This document shows, piece after piece, positions 32,977-44,630 of a stretch of 64,000 nt of DNA; the stretch's first letter is position 1, and every line of letters starts with the position of its first letter. The DNA is from Euclidia mi. Lineage: Eukaryota > Arthropoda > Insecta > Lepidoptera > Erebidae. The notes under the pieces were generated by a model. The model saw only the letters and a program-made list of their open reading frames with translations, was not told the DNA's origin and made no database searches. Made by a program: the position numbers and the translations under genes. The stretch is taken from NCBI GenBank assembly GCA_944739405.2, contig OX123185.2:7313840-7377839 (forward strand). Direction: 5' to 3'.

Positions 32977-33089
32977 TGAATTTAGAGACGTATTTATATA
33001 TTTGGTAATATTTTTACCACGTTCGGTATTTGGTTTGATTTTATCTATGAAGTATTCATTGAACTTATTTGCTATGACTTGTGGTTCGT

Positions 33090-34260
33090 GAAGAATTTTG
33101 TCATTAATGACAATTTTATTTATAGATTGTTTGGGGACATTTATTTTTGAAGAATTTATAATTTGCTATGTGGTCTTATTTTTATTGAGAGAATTTTTAA
33201 TACTGTATATATTTTGAGAACGTTTAGTAAGATTTATAATTTTTTTCAATAATTTTGTGTATCTATTGTATTTTAATTTATTACTAAGTGTAGGTTTAAG
33301 TCTGGCTTGCCACAACAATTCTCTTTTTTTAAACTACATAATTTGATACCTCGAGATATCCATTTGCACTTTAATAGTAACAACTTTAAGAGGGAAACAG
33401 AAGTCATAAAATAATTTAAAAGTTTGAAAAAAGGAGTTATATGCTTTTTTAGGGTTATCACATTCATAAACTTCAGAAAAACTTAATTTACTGATGCAAT
33501 ATCTAAATTTTTTTATGTTTTCATCAGAATAATCTCTCTGTAGGGAGAACCATTGAGGAGTTATAATTCTTTGAACCACAGGACATTTAATTATCTGTGC
33601 AGTATGATCCGACAGGGCAAGTTCGACAACATTTGACTTACAATGCCCTTTTGGAAAATTGTGTGCAATGTTGTCCAAACAAGTTTAACTTTTTAATCTT
33701 GTTGGCTGCTCTATGGATAGTGTCAAATTAAAGGCTTGCAAAAGACATTTTAGTTCAAGAGTACTATTATTGTTTTTTAATACATCAATATTTAAGTCGC
33801 CTGCTAAAATTATATGTTCATATTTTATCTTACTTATTTTAATTAATAATTGCTCCAATCTACTAAAAAATATATTCAAATTTCCCCCTGGTACTCTGTT
33901 TACACAAATAATAATCATTTTGTATTTAGTTAACTCGATTGCACAACATTCAAAATCATTAACTACCGAGATCTATGAAGCATCAGGCACCTGTTTCCAG
34001 TGGTGACCATTTCGTACTAATATGCAAGAACCTCCTCTTTTACAATTTTTCCTACTAAAGTACGCTGCTAAAGTGTAGTTTGGTACATATAAATGCGTTT
34101 CATGACCTGACATTATAAAATGTTCAGTGATACATAAAACATCAACTGTTTGGATTTTTTCTCACAACTCATCCAAATAAATAGAAAGCATATCAGCTTT
34201 GTTTAAAAGTTTTCAATATAGTTCTTTTGAATTTGTCTAATTACTTGCTTTATATTACGT
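33090..34260 (-). pseudogene. LINE-a endonuclease region, broken
   Basis: Pieces in several frames give the AP-endonuclease order. DVLCITEHFIMSGHETH lies near 34120 and YVPNYTLAAYFSRKNCKRGG near 34050. HIILAGDLNID (33800, metal-binding Asp/Asn) follows. The closing SDHTAQI (about 33605, catalytic Asp-His) sits in the frame 33678-33334. Stops and frameshifts separate the pieces. The linker to the reverse transcriptase (NEYFIDKIKPN, about 33045) joins without a gap. The endonuclease would nick target DNA for target-primed reverse transcription. Confidence 0.75.
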
Positions 34261-34330
34261 ACAGGTAATTTAATCAACAAAATACCAATATCATGCTTGT
34301 CAAAGTGGTTTAAGTGGTCGTTTCGTCGTT

Positions 34331-34943
34331 TAGCAGTTCGCTTATGACATGGAGTCGAATACATGATGAGGCATTATTTCGTGCGATGAGCGACAAATAA
34401 TAACTCTTCCGAATTTGGTTGTTTTAAATTTCTGTTCTTTAAATGTTTGAAAAGTCTCCACGAAATAAGATTTTAGTGGAACATTTGCCTAAACTATAAA
34501 ATTCTTAACAAAACTCCCGATAGTTTTACTTTTAACTAAGCTTGCCCGGTCATTGAGGTCTTTTATATAAAGTTGAAGGACCTTGTAAGTATTTGTTATA
34601 ATCAAACATTAGTCTAATCATGCTCATAATTGATAGTGTACTTAGCGCGGAGGCATCTAATGGCCTTTGTGGTCACAATTCTAAGGGGTTCAATTACGGC
34701 GCGTCTTTGTGAATAGCTTACCACAACATGTCTTGTTTGCGCACCTCGTTGGTTCATTAATTCTTAAATACACACGTCCTTTGCCGTTCGGTAGATGATA
34801 ATCACATATGTATAATGTACATGTATATTTAGTATCTGGAAAAAGAAGACCATTTTATAAAAAAAAGAACACAATCATTTTAATAATAAAAAACATGGGT
34901 TCAATATGTAAAGGCCCGATAATAATCATTTTATTTATAAAAA
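34331..34943. other. Uncoded region
   Basis: No feature that I can support between LINE-a and the LTR-like element. Confidence 0.5.
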
Positions 34944-34944
34944 G

Positions 34945-35512
34945 TGTTCACGCCGGAACATGACCTTCCTGAAGCCTATCCCGGAGAGACGCCAGAATGT
35001 TCAAACATGAACATGACATTCTTGGCATTCCAACACACATCCAACTTATCACCGAGGAAGATGCGTGATATTTTAAGATCATGTAATTTATCACGTACGG
35101 CGGTCGGCTCAGACATGCTGCATCGGCACAATACACCGACGGCACACAACTAAATACGTGTATATGTGTACATAGAATAAGTTTAGTATATAAGATTATA
35201 GTTTTAAGAAATAAACCAGTCACAAGTTCACTCCCGGCTTGGACTCATACCCTACCCCACACCTCTCACTGCGGCCAAGACACCCTTAGCCGTCACCATG
35301 ATCGGTCTTGTGAGTCTGCTCGACCGGCAGTGAGATAACCCACTCCGCTACACCTTAATCCTACCCACTTTCCGTCTGCCGCAGGTCTCCCGGCGACAGA
35401 TATCCCGGCCCAGGGATCCCAGGGACTGCTAGGGAACTAGGGATTAGGGTTGTATACGCGACAGTCTGTGTGACCACAGTGTACACGGCCTCGCTATACA
35501 ATATACCTAACA
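34945..35512. repeat. Left long direct repeat of the TRIM-like element
   Basis: 568 bases starting TGTTCACGCCGGAACATGAC and ending TATACCTAACA. It matches 36385-36955 with about a dozen differences, the largest being a 3-base indel in the GTCTGCCGCAGGTCTCC region (about 35375-35391). Confidence 0.85.
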
Positions 35513-35537
35513 GGTGTAGGGTAACACTAGGGAGATA

Positions 35538-35985
35538 GGGAATAGGTGGACTTGGTTACTGCGACGGTAGCCAAGTTGAGGGATACTACTACAACAAGGG
35601 AATAGGAGGACTTGGTTACTGCGACGGTAGCCAAGTTGAGGGAAACTACTACTACTACAAGGGAATAGGAGGACTTGGATACTGCGACGGTACTAAGTTG
35701 AGGGAAACTACTACTACAACAAGGGAATAGGTGGACTTGGTTACTGCGACGGTAGCCAAGTTGAGGGAAACTACTACTACAACAAGGGAATAGGAGGACT
35801 TGGATACTGCGACGGTACCAAGTTGAGGGAAACTATTGCTACAACAAGGGAATAGGAGGACTTGGTTACTGCGATGGTACCAAGTTGAGGGAAACTACTA
35901 CTACAACAAAGGAATAGGAGGACTTGGTTACTGCGACGGTAGCCAAGTTGAGAGAAACTACTTTTACAATTGCTACTACTACAAC
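35538..35985. repeat. Seven-unit tandem array, 60-63 bp per unit
   Basis: Units begin GGGAATAGG(A/T)GGACTTGG at 35538, 35598, 35661, 35723, 35786, 35848 and 35910. Each contains ACTGCGACGGTA and CCAAGTTGAGGG and ends in a variable ACTACTACAACAA stretch. Length changes come mainly from the ACT/ACA triplet run. The last unit trails into more ACT/ACA triplets to about 35995. Confidence 0.9.
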
Positions 35986-36384
35986 TAATACTACTGTTAA
36001 ATAAGGGAAGGAATATACTTTCTGGAGGGGTGAAGAACATGCAATTGTATAACAAAAAATGATTACAATTGCGTGTTGACTAAATATATATATATATATT
36101 TTTTTTTGAATACATATGTACCTACCGATTAAGTTCTTAACATTTCCCCCGCAACGATCGCCTTAAGACTCTACAGCATGCAACGAGGTCAACTGTCGCT
36201 GCCAGAGTTGCATCGCACGTGGCCTACAGCCAGCCAACTGAAGCCGTCAAGAAAACAACTCACCAGTGAACAACCAACTACCGATGCAGATGAAGTTGAG
36301 CTGAAACCTACGCCAGACACCCGCCAGAATGTTCACGCCTGAACATAAGAACTTTCCAGAGCCTGCCCCGGAGAGACGCTAGAA

Positions 36385-36955
36385 TGTTCACGCCGGAACA
36401 TGACCTTCCTGAAGCCTATCCCGGAGAGACGCCAGAATGTTCAAACATGAACATGACATTCTTGGCATTCCAACACACATCCAACTTATCACCGAGGAAG
36501 ATGCGTGATATTTTAAGATCATGTAATTTATCACGTACGGCGGTCGGCTCAGACATGCTGCATCGGCACAATACACCGACGGCACACAACTAAATACGTG
36601 TATATGTGTACATAGAATAAGTTTAGTATATAAGATTATAGTTTTAAGAAATAAACCAGTCATTAGCTCACTCCCGGCTTTGACTCATACCCTACCCCTC
36701 ACCTCTCACTGCGGCCAAGACACCCTTAGCCGTCACCATGATCGGTCTTGTGAGTCTGCTCGACCGGCAGTGAGATAACCCACTTCACTACACCCTAATC
36801 CTACCCACTTTCCGTCTGTCGCCTTAGGTCTCCCGGCGACAGATATCCCGGCCTAGGGATCCCAGGGACTGCTAGGGAACTAGGGATTAGGGTTGTATAC
36901 GCGACAGTCTGTGTGACCACAGTGTACACGGCCTCGCTATACACTATACCTAACA
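36385..36955. repeat. Right long direct repeat of the TRIM-like element
   Basis: 571 bases, the partner of 34945-35512 at an offset of 1,440 bases over most of its length. It is directly preceded by a shorter, more diverged repeat of its own start (TTCACGCCTGAACATAAGAA). Confidence 0.85.
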
Positions 36956-37515
36956 GGGCTAGGGTAGACTAGGGAGTTAGGTTAGAGTTAGATCCAAAAT
37001 AGGGATAGATATATCATAAGATATGTTAGGCTAGCTATAGGAACCAGTAGGCTTAAATTAGGATAAGTCTAGGTTTAGGTACGTGCAAGCTTAGGGCTAT
37101 ACTTAAGAGCTATCGAAGGTTAGGCCCTAGCTTGTACAAAAAGGAATATAAATTGTATAAATAGCTGCCTTATGACTGCTAAACAATATCTTACATGCAG
37201 CTCTAATATCTTTTTTTCTATATCATCTGTTTGTAATAGTTAGGCATTTATTTAGGCGAAGGTTGAAAACCAGTCGTATTGCTGAACCAAATCCTTGTTT
37301 TGGCATATTATAATGGTCGGTAAAATTAATATAATATTTTTTCTTGCTACAATATAGTTCAACTTGCGTTATGTGACCAAAAGGCTGGTATGTATCTAGC
37401 ACAAAAAAATTGCATTGTTATTCAGCGTGGCAATGCTGCCAGTCTTCTGGGCACGTTCCCTATAGGCGGCGATGTGGGGGACTTTCATGACGCCCTTTGA
37501 TTATATATAATCTCT
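36956..37515. other. Uncoded region with TAGG-rich stretch
   Basis: The bases 36956-37130 are rich in TAGG and related words (TTAGGCTAGC, CTAGGTTTAGG) and may continue the LTR-like element's family. The remainder has no recognised feature. Confidence 0.4.
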
Positions 37516-38299
37516 TACTTATTTGTATTATAAATAATAATTAATAAAATAATAATAAAAATTTATTAATTTTAAATTCATAATAAAAATATACATACAG
37601 TTCTTAAAAAGTAATTTAGGTAAAATAATGAGGTGCCTGTACTAGGGTAAACCTGTGCCACAGGCGTTAAAGGCACTTACAGTATATAATTTTGATTTGA
37701 GTTAAGTCATCACAATTTTATTATAAACATATTAAACGTAATAATGTTTCTAAATAAAAATATACCTACTGATAATTATATTATTATTTTAAAAGTAATT
37801 TGAAGCCTATAATTATTTGACCACAGTCAGCAGTTCTTCGGTCCGATCATATTTCAGTGTTTGTAAATACTGATAGACGCATTGTTTCGATCTTACATAA
37901 TGTAGGTCATAAATGGATGTTTCTTTGTTTATTTTATTATAAAGATAGGACCCAGAAATGTTAAAAAACTATGAGTAAAGACAAACTTTGATTCAGAGCT
38001 TGAATTACAGACAATAATTATCTTTCCGTCTCTTGATGTTAGTAAGGTTGGCGTTGTACGTAAGCGCAGTGTGCTGTTTTAGTACAGTGTACAATATAAA
38101 CAGTTCACGAACCGTTAGCACTTTGCATGATTCATACAGAAGGCTTGTAGACAATCGGTAATGTCGGCGGGTGGCCACTTTAAGAAGGGCTCTTTGCGCT
38201 CGCTCTATAGAGAGCATTAAAGATTTGCCTATACCTCGCCAAGAGGTAATGCAGTATTGGATTATGGACTGACACAATGCCTTGTACATCAATATTTTT

Positions 38300-38695
38300 A
38301 TATTACAAAAACGGGCAGTTAGGGCCATTTACCAGTTAAAGACAAGTGTCTCACTCAAAGAAAAATTTAAAAATATTGGTATTCTTACTGTAGCATCACA
38401 ATATATTTATGCCAGTGTTATGCATGTACGACTACATATAAATTCTTACAAAATGAATAGTGACATTCACAATATTAATACTAGGAACAGGCACAAATTA
38501 TGTGTACCATATTTCCGTTTACACAAAACGCATAGCTCTTTTATTGGGCTTAGTATAAGATTTTATAATAAAATACCAAGTAATATTTTAGACTTGCCTT
38601 TAAGGTCGTTTCAGACAATTGTTAAAAATAATCTTTTACTAAAGGCATATTATAGTTTAAATGAGTATCTTGACGACAAGTACGCTTGGAAATAA
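38300..38695 (+). pseudogene. LINE-c reverse transcriptase C-terminal fragment
   Basis: About 130 codons after the thumb: FILQKRAVRAIYQLK, NIHNINTRNRHKL-like text (DIHNINTRNRHKLCVPYFR) and GLSIRFYNKIPSN, ending YLDDKYAWK. It is very similar in wording to LINE-d at 59387-60319 (IFILQKRAVRAIYDMG, NIHNINTRNKQKL, DDRDVWR), so they share a clade. The catalytic part was never included, because the insertion is 5'-truncated. Confidence 0.8.
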
Positions 38696-39350
38696 ATATT
38701 ATTTTATCAGGTCAATTTCTTTTTATTATTAGGTCAATAGGCAGTTTTATAGTGTAGTTAATTACCGTATTCTCTTTTATACTACATTTGCATTCTTGTT
38801 CTACTCTTTTTATTATAATTTATCGGATTTGTAAGGTGAGGGTAACTCGTGGTCATGAACTGCTAACTAATAGATTGTAAATTGCTGCAGGTTCATATAC
38901 CATTACTTTTCGGAACATACTGTTCCACCATAGATCAGAACAGTCATGTTCGCGAGTTGCTTACATCAAAAGACGTAAGTGGATGCTCCTGTTTCACCAT
39001 ATTCACTTTGGGAGGCTTACTAAATGAACATAATTTATTGCTTGAGTATGATAACTATAGAGTATGATATCAATAACTATTAACTTTTGCAATAGTAGAT
39101 AACTCGCAATGTGAAACAGTTGCAGCTCGTTACAAATATAACATGTAAAAGAATTATACTGGCAGTTAAAAAAAGTGGCCACGAGTTTTATTGCCCGTTC
39201 TTTCTCGTGGTTCTACCTATTGCATTGCGAACGTGGCAGTAAATGTAAATGTAGAATCATCTAGTAATTAACTTTAATCTTTGACGTTCATAAGCGTCAC
39301 TTTGTGACCTAAATGAATAAATGATTTTGAGTTTGAGTTTGAGTTTGAGT
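38300..39350 (+). mobile_element. LINE-c (+), 5'-truncated, inserted into LINE-b
   Basis: The first bases code for NIFILQKRAVRAIYQLKTS, the C-terminal part of a Jockey/CR1-type reverse transcriptase. The ORF ends at 38695 (DDKYAWK). The 3' UTR (38696-39320) matches the copy at 28440-29048 and ends in TTTGAG repeats (39325-39350). The junctions with LINE-b are near 38300 and 39351. A clear target duplication was not found. Confidence 0.8.
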
Positions 39351-40560
39351 TCTGTATAATGAGGTTATGGTCTAAAATAAAGTGCAGTTTTTTAAATACA
39401 AATAATAGTTTTCGTATTCTAGATGTTAAAGCGGAAATATGTTATTTATAGGAAAGGGTTTCGTCCAATATGACCCCTTAATACTTAATATTAGTAGTGC
39501 TATTTATTTCTGGACAGGTGCAAATGTTATTTGAATTAAGATTACAGATATGTGCATATAAGTGAAAATAATTATTATGTGCTTGGGTGTTACGCATGCA
39601 CAATTGAACGAATTTAGTCTTATCACCATTTAAGGTTAGTAAATTCTGTTTAAGCCAATCATTTACTACGTTAAACCCTTGTTGTGCATACTTCTGAGCT
39701 TCCGTAATGGTGTTAGCTGAGAAAAGAAGCGCAGTGTCGTCAGCATACGTAACAATTGTGCCATGGTGTAGGTTGAGAATACACTAGAAAGAGGGTTCCT
39801 CCGAGCACACTTCTTTGTGGAATGCCGAATTGGGGTAATAGCAATTCGAAACTGATAACGTTGTCTATTTTGACACATTGATACCTATCACGTAAGTAGT
39901 CTCTAAACAGTCTTAACTGTGTGCCTCTTATTCCTAAGGACTCCAATTTGTTGAGAAACAGTGGGATTGATACAGTGTCAAATGCTTTTGCCAGATCAAG
40001 AAAGATGCCAATTACTTGTTGACTTTTCCCAAGTTCCTCGGAAATATAATTAGTCAAGGTGTGTACTGCATCTGCTGCAGATAACTTTGATCTGAAACCG
40101 AATTACTTAAGGGTGAAGAGGGAGTTATTTTCAAGATATGAAACTAATCTATTGTTTATATTTTTTTGGGTACTTTAGATATCGAAGGTAGTAGTGAGAT
40201 TGGCCTGTAGTTAGTTACCAGATCCTTTTGCCTTGATTTGTGTATAGGAATTACCATTGCCTTTTTGAGGCATTTGAGAAAGATTCCTTCGGCCAGGCAA
40301 ATTCGAAAAATGTGGGTTAATGGAGGTATCAGTATGTGCCTAAAAATGTTCAGTATTTCAGTGCTAATACCGTCTCACCCTGCTGCTGAGCTATGTCTTA
40401 GTGATAGGATAATTCGTTCTACTTCACTTTCATCCTGTTTTAGTATAACAAAAGACTTGCCACTACTATTCTATGTCGGAACGGTTGAAAAAACATTTTT
40501 TGGATTATTGTTACATGTTCTTTGAATTTGTTTAGCCAAAGAACAATGGCAGAATTTGAT

Positions 40561-41990
40561 CTGGGTTTGTTGTGGCGACCTTAAACTTCATATGAACAAA
40601 ACAAATTGTTTTTTTTTCTACGATTTTTAATATTTTCACTTTGTCTTGTTAAAGCTGGAGTATTTTATGATGATAAAAAGCATTCCAATTGATTACGAAT
40701 ACTTTTTTATTTGATTGTTGCCATAGACAATGGTGTGACAGGAATAGACGTGAGTGCTATATCCGTATCGATTATTAAATAAGTAATCAATACGATCGAC
40801 CTTTATAGAGTTGGTTTGGTTTGAAATGCAGTTATTTAATATTTAATCAACATTATATCAATAAGCTAATATTTTTGAAGCAAAACTACGTTTAAATCAA
40901 ATAAAAACATCACAGCATCGTTTTAAAGTTGTATCGATTTCACATAAAATCGATTTAAAATGTGCAGCTCTGCTTTTGTCTTTGGCTGTGACAGTTAGAT
41001 GCTACAAAATACTTCCGCGTTTTAATGTCAATCTGACATATGTCATTTGATAATTCAAACGTACCTACCTACATTATGTAACTTTCATACTATAACTTTC
41101 CTTGTACCTACATTGTTCATTCTTAACTAAAACTTCAAACACCGATATCTTCTTTTTCCTCCTTTCCTCAGTGAAAATAGAATCATTTATACACTCTGTT
41201 ACTTACGCCAAATTTTTTGATATATTTTTTATTACTGTTCGCTTCAATTTAATTTCAGACATTTTGATGTATGGAGATCTGCCATTGTCCTTTACACCAA
41301 TGTTAGCAAAAAAGCTATTGACGTTATCAGCGGTGATAGTTATAAAATGAACCTGATAGTACTGTACGTTTGCGAAAGTAAACTGTTAAATACCATGCGC
41401 AGTAGTTCCTCAGGTGTACCAGTAATTAAATCCTGCAAATATGAAGTGACATAATCGCTGCAAAACAACTCTCAGACATAGTATTATTCGTTTCAAAGTT
41501 TAACAGTATTAAACACACTTACCTATTACTATCCTGACCTTTTGTTTCCATCGTATCCGAGTCTTTAATTTGATTTATGTGTGCAGATTATTAAAAAAAA
41601 GACGTTAAGATATTTATTCTGTATCGTGGGCTTTATAGAAACATGCATCCAAAGGACATAGGGTCTGCCCTCGGAACAATAATTCAGTTATCACACAAAG
41701 TGTTGTCAACTGGGGAAAGCGAGAAACCATGGGAATCTAATGGTGCAGTGTTAAACTAGTAGGCAAGCACCTGCTTCAACCACTACGCAATATATGCAGT
41801 AATTTCCAAATTGTTTTACTCTTAAACAATCAGTAGAGTCACGATTTTAGTTTAAGAAACAACAATTATTTTTCCTTCATTATAATATATTATTATTTAT
41901 TTATTTCAAGAAATACTCTGTATATAATGTGCTCCAAAACTCAATCCGTTGTTACACCAAACTCAATATCAGCAATACCCAATCTTCTTC
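40561..41990. other. Uncoded region
   Basis: No domain, RNA gene or classified repeat can be supported in this AT-rich stretch. The frame 41102-41350 (+) has no recognised content. Confidence 0.5.
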
Positions 41991-42172
41991 CTCTTAGCGT
42001 TATCCCAGTTTTAATCTGGGGTCCGCTTCCTAGTCTAACCGGATTTGGCTGAATATTAGCTTTTCCACGGAGCGACTGCCTGTCTGACCTCCGCAACCCG
42101 AAGGGATAGCGATATTCCATGGTTTAGACTAGTGTCAGTTAATTTAGAGGGTATTGACGCCCTGTAACGACT

Positions 42173-42208
42173 CACATACAGGTATTTTCACGATCTACGC
42201 GGCCAAAA
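42173..42208. repeat. Left terminal inverted repeat
   Basis: CACATACAGGTATTTTCACG followed by ATCTACGCGGCCAAAA. It pairs with 43568-43603, where the base at position 16 is G instead of T on the same strand sense. Confidence 0.95.
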
Positions 42209-42349
42209 TTATTTTAATGCTTAATTGGTATCTAAACACTGTATTATTTACAAACTATTTTTTTTACTTTTTACTATTATTTTCAAAAACAAAAAAATAT
42301 AGAAACATAAAAAACACAATAATTCTAAATTTTTTGGTTTTCTTCGTCA

Positions 42350-43345
42350 TCGTCGTTCGTTGTCATTCGTAAGTGGGTAACATTTCTTATTGGCTTTCTG
42401 TAAGGCGCTATAGCACGAAAAAAACTTCTTATTACTCTTTTTTATAATTTTGTACTGTCCTTGTGTCAAATCGGCATCTACAAACATTTCCAAAGCTTGC
42501 ATTGGTATCGAGGAGGGCTGCCCTTTTGCTGATTTCAAATGATAAAATGCCTTTTTACCTATATTTAGTTGTTCGTGATGGAGAAATAGTAATATTTTTT
42601 AGGACATTTGATGCATCCTTTTTATCAGATTCAAAATTAGAACGAAGTTCTTCAGTCTTTCGCCCATCTTTCGCCTCTTGCTCCTTTTACTTGCGTCTTC
42701 GAACAACTTGGTCGCCCTAGCCGTTTTTGTGTATCAACAACAGGTATTTCAAAAGTACCATGCAGCCAACACTGCTTGTTTTTTATAAATTTATCTTTTT
42801 TATAATGAGCTTTCGTCCACCTTTGTACAACTTGCAACAATTTGGTCTTCATTGTAACCTTTACATGACAAAAGATGATCTTTTATATATTTTAATTTGG
42901 CATCTAAATTAGGCAAATTTTCGTTTGTCATGAGGTCAAATAGGTATTGTTGTGTCACAATCCTTACTCCTGATGCTTCCTGTGAACCTTAATCAAACAT
43001 AAACTGTGTTAAAAGTCGCTAAAAACATTTTAAATTTTAGACGAAATTTCGCTAAATATATTTGATCCCTCAAAAATGTATCTAACCGGACATATGCGGA
43101 CACGGTTTTGATAATACTTATAAGGAAAATGATCAAATAATAACCTATATTAAAAATAATAGCCCGATCTACCCCCATACATAAACAAAAACACTAGCAA
43201 TTAAAAAATATTGCAGAAAATCACAGTATTAAAATGGGTTTCCTATTTATAAAAAAAAATATGTAGTTTGATAGTTGATAATGACTTTATTTATGTACTA
43301 TGTAAGTCTCTTACCTTGTCCATCAGAATCCATTACTTTCAGTTC
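42350..43345 (-). pseudogene. N-terminal fragment of a Transib/RAG1-like transposase
   Basis: On -, a short first exon reads MDSDGQ (ATG near 43333) and runs into a GTAAG donor. After an AG acceptor at about 42987 the text resumes with EASGVRIVTQQYLFDLM and LDAKLKYIKDHLLSCKGYNE. Broken frames then give LFEDASKRSKRRKMGERLKN and ALEMFVDADLTQGQYKIIK. The basic S-K-R-S-K-R-R-K motif and the '-DADLT..QY..I' motif recall N-terminal regions of TE-derived insect proteins that I associate with Transib. The catalytic D-D-E part is absent. Several stops and frameshifts are present. Confidence 0.55.
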
Positions 43346-43567
43346 GTAAAAAGAACTTGATAACATAAAAAAACACTTTGTAAGTTTAATGTTTAGTAAA
43401 GCGCCGAGAATAGATACGTACACTAGGTAACACGGTCACTTCCGACTGACCCCACGGGCGCAAGGTGTGGGCTAGCCGGTGGATAAACCTTGGATATTGT
43501 TCCCGGGTTCGTAATCTATTCGTGGAACTCGGTTTAAGAATGATATTGTTATTTTGACATTTTGGAC

Positions 43568-43603
43568 TTTTGGCCGCGTAGATCGTGCAAATACCTGTAT
43601 GTG
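43568..43603. repeat. Right terminal inverted repeat
   Basis: Ends AAATACCTGTATGTG at 43603. It is the inverted partner of 42173-42208 with one mismatch in 36 bases. Confidence 0.95.
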
Positions 43604-43804
43604 CGACTGTCAAAGATCATCATGACAACCGGGACCGACGGCTTAACGTGCTCTCCGAGGCACGGGACAAGCGATAATTAACAATTCAATACGCACATAA
43701 CTCCGAAAAGTCATTGGTGCGCGCCGTGGATTCGAATCTGATACCCTCTGCATTCCAGTCTGTTGGTATATCCACTCGGCTATCGCTGCCTATCAGCAAT
43801 AACC

Positions 43805-44625
43805 AATCACGGTTCGAAATTGCTTTCCTCAAACAGCAATGTCGATTTTATATCAAAAGTCGAAGCCAAATCAAAGAGATAAAACCTCGCAAAAATCTTT
43901 CTCCCCTCGGCCCGCAAGCGATTATCAAGCCATTTAGTTTTATTACCATCGATCCTTTCCAAAACTCATTGAAAATAGCTGACATTTAACGCACGATTTC
44001 ATTTCTAATTTTCTGTCATTGTTTGAACGAAATTAGTATTTGATTGCCTTTCGATATAACGTCACGGATTCGTATAAAGAAGTTCCATTTTCCTATTAAA
44101 ATTTTTGGCCCGTAATCCTCAGGGACTTGTACGGATTTTGCCGAACTCGTATTGAATTCATCATCATATATCAAGTACGGGAATATTATATTTGAAGTAA
44201 GATCTTGCTGTTTATGCTTTTTATCGTAATAATTGAGAAATGAGATAAAAATGCTGTCTAAACATTGGATATCATTAAGATGTTTACGGGCTGTAACTTT
44301 TAGTAACAGTAGACAAAACATGTTTCAAATATCGGCACATCTACATTTTTCCGAATATCGTAACCTTGGTAAAATATTATCGGCATCAATACCGATATTT
44401 TAACAATATTGCTCGTTCCTAGCTCAAAACACCGTCAAGCCTTATCTAAACGTGACTTAAACCAGGCTGATCTCGCATAAATTCGTTCATAAACTTAAGA
44501 CCTCAAGGCGAATTTGTTAGACCTTTACCCATGAATCTGCAATTTTATATCGCGCGCGAGTAAATAGTAATATATTGTACTCTTCTAGTAAGCCTCACGC
44601 TTATATATGAGGTGATTCACATATA
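43805..44625. other. Uncoded region
   Basis: No feature supported between SINE-A and the BEL-2 left target duplication. The 101-codon frame at 44016-44321 (-) has no domain that I recognise. Confidence 0.45.
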
Positions 44626-44630
44626 CATAG

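Larger units (their letters stand above)
31150..34330 (-). mobile_element. LINE-a: nearly full Jockey/CR1-type non-LTR retrotransposon
   Basis: On - the order is an AP-type endonuclease (about 34250-33580), a linker, the reverse transcriptase (32976-31408), a short 3' UTR, and a tail of TTTGAATTTGAAATTTGAA type (complement at 31150-31192). The 5' end and any gag-like ORF1 are missing or unrecognised. The tail sits against the SINE-C repeat. Exact clade cannot be fixed by eye. Confidence 0.8.
34945..36955. mobile_element. Short LTR-like element (TRIM-like)
   Basis: Two direct repeats of 568 and 571 bases (34945-35512 and 36385-36955) flank an 872-base inside that codes for nothing recognisable. 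The repeats begin TGTTCACGCC and end CCTAACA, so they have the TG...CA form of LTRs. Each has an AATAAA about 300 bases from its end. A partial third copy of the repeat start lies just before the right repeat (36329-36384). No target duplication is visible (AAAAG versus GGGCT), and no primer-binding site was recognised, so the LTR label is tentative. A tandem or segmental duplication is the alternative. Confidence 0.6.
37520..40560 (-). mobile_element. LINE-b (-), split by LINE-c (+)
   Basis: The reverse transcriptase of one - strand LINE lies in two blocks, 40560-39351 and 38305-37985, with a + strand LINE between them. The 3' UTR runs to an AT-rich tail near 37520 (AATAATAATTAATAAAATAA on +). 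The host element has no endonuclease left upstream of 40560. Confidence 0.8.
37985..40560 (-). pseudogene. LINE-b reverse transcriptase, interrupted
   Basis: Block 1 (- strand, 40560 to 39400) gives YRPISLLPSISKV (about 40200), then VIGIFLDLAKAFDTVSIPLF (first catalytic Asp, about 39990) and FGIPQRSVLGG. The YADD-type box is damaged at a frameshift near 39760, with DDTALLFSANT read in another frame. LNGDKTKFVQL follows. Block 2 (38305-38005) gives KILMYKALCQSIIQYCITSW, RAQRALLKVATRRH and CKVLTVRELFILYTVL, which is the thumb and C-terminal part. Between them sits the + strand LINE-c. Stops and shifts show that it is dead. Confidence 0.75.
42173..43603 (-). mobile_element. Transib-like DNA element, 1,431 bp, internally deleted
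   Basis: The ends are 36-base inverted repeats with one mismatch (42173-42208 and 43568-43603), beginning CACATACAGGTATTT. A 5-base duplication CGACT flanks it (42168-42172, 43604-43608), and the empty site is seen in other SINE-A copies. A CAC start and 5-base CG-rich duplications are features of the Transib superfamily (the RAG1 relatives). The inside holds only an N-terminal transposase fragment, so it could not move itself. Superfamily assignment is inference. Confidence 0.75.
41994..43800 (-). mobile_element. SINE-A (- copy), split by a DNA element
   Basis: The tail half (TAGCGTTATCCCAG at 41995 to GTAACGACT ending 42172) and the head half (CGACTGTCAAAGATCATCAT from 43604, through CATTGGTGCGCGCCGTGGAT, to the tRNA-like CTGTTGGTATATCCACTCGG near 43780) are the two parts of one SINE-A. 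The copies at 6647-6995 and 58098-58472 show the join without interruption. Confidence 0.85.

Noticed and set aside
35538..35985. Regularly spaced repeats resembling a CRISPR-like array
   Set aside because: The units are head-to-tail with no unique spacers and lie in a eukaryotic LTR-like element.
35777..36055. 92-codon Ser-rich minus frame
   Set aside because: It is read through the tandem array and is explained by the repeat.
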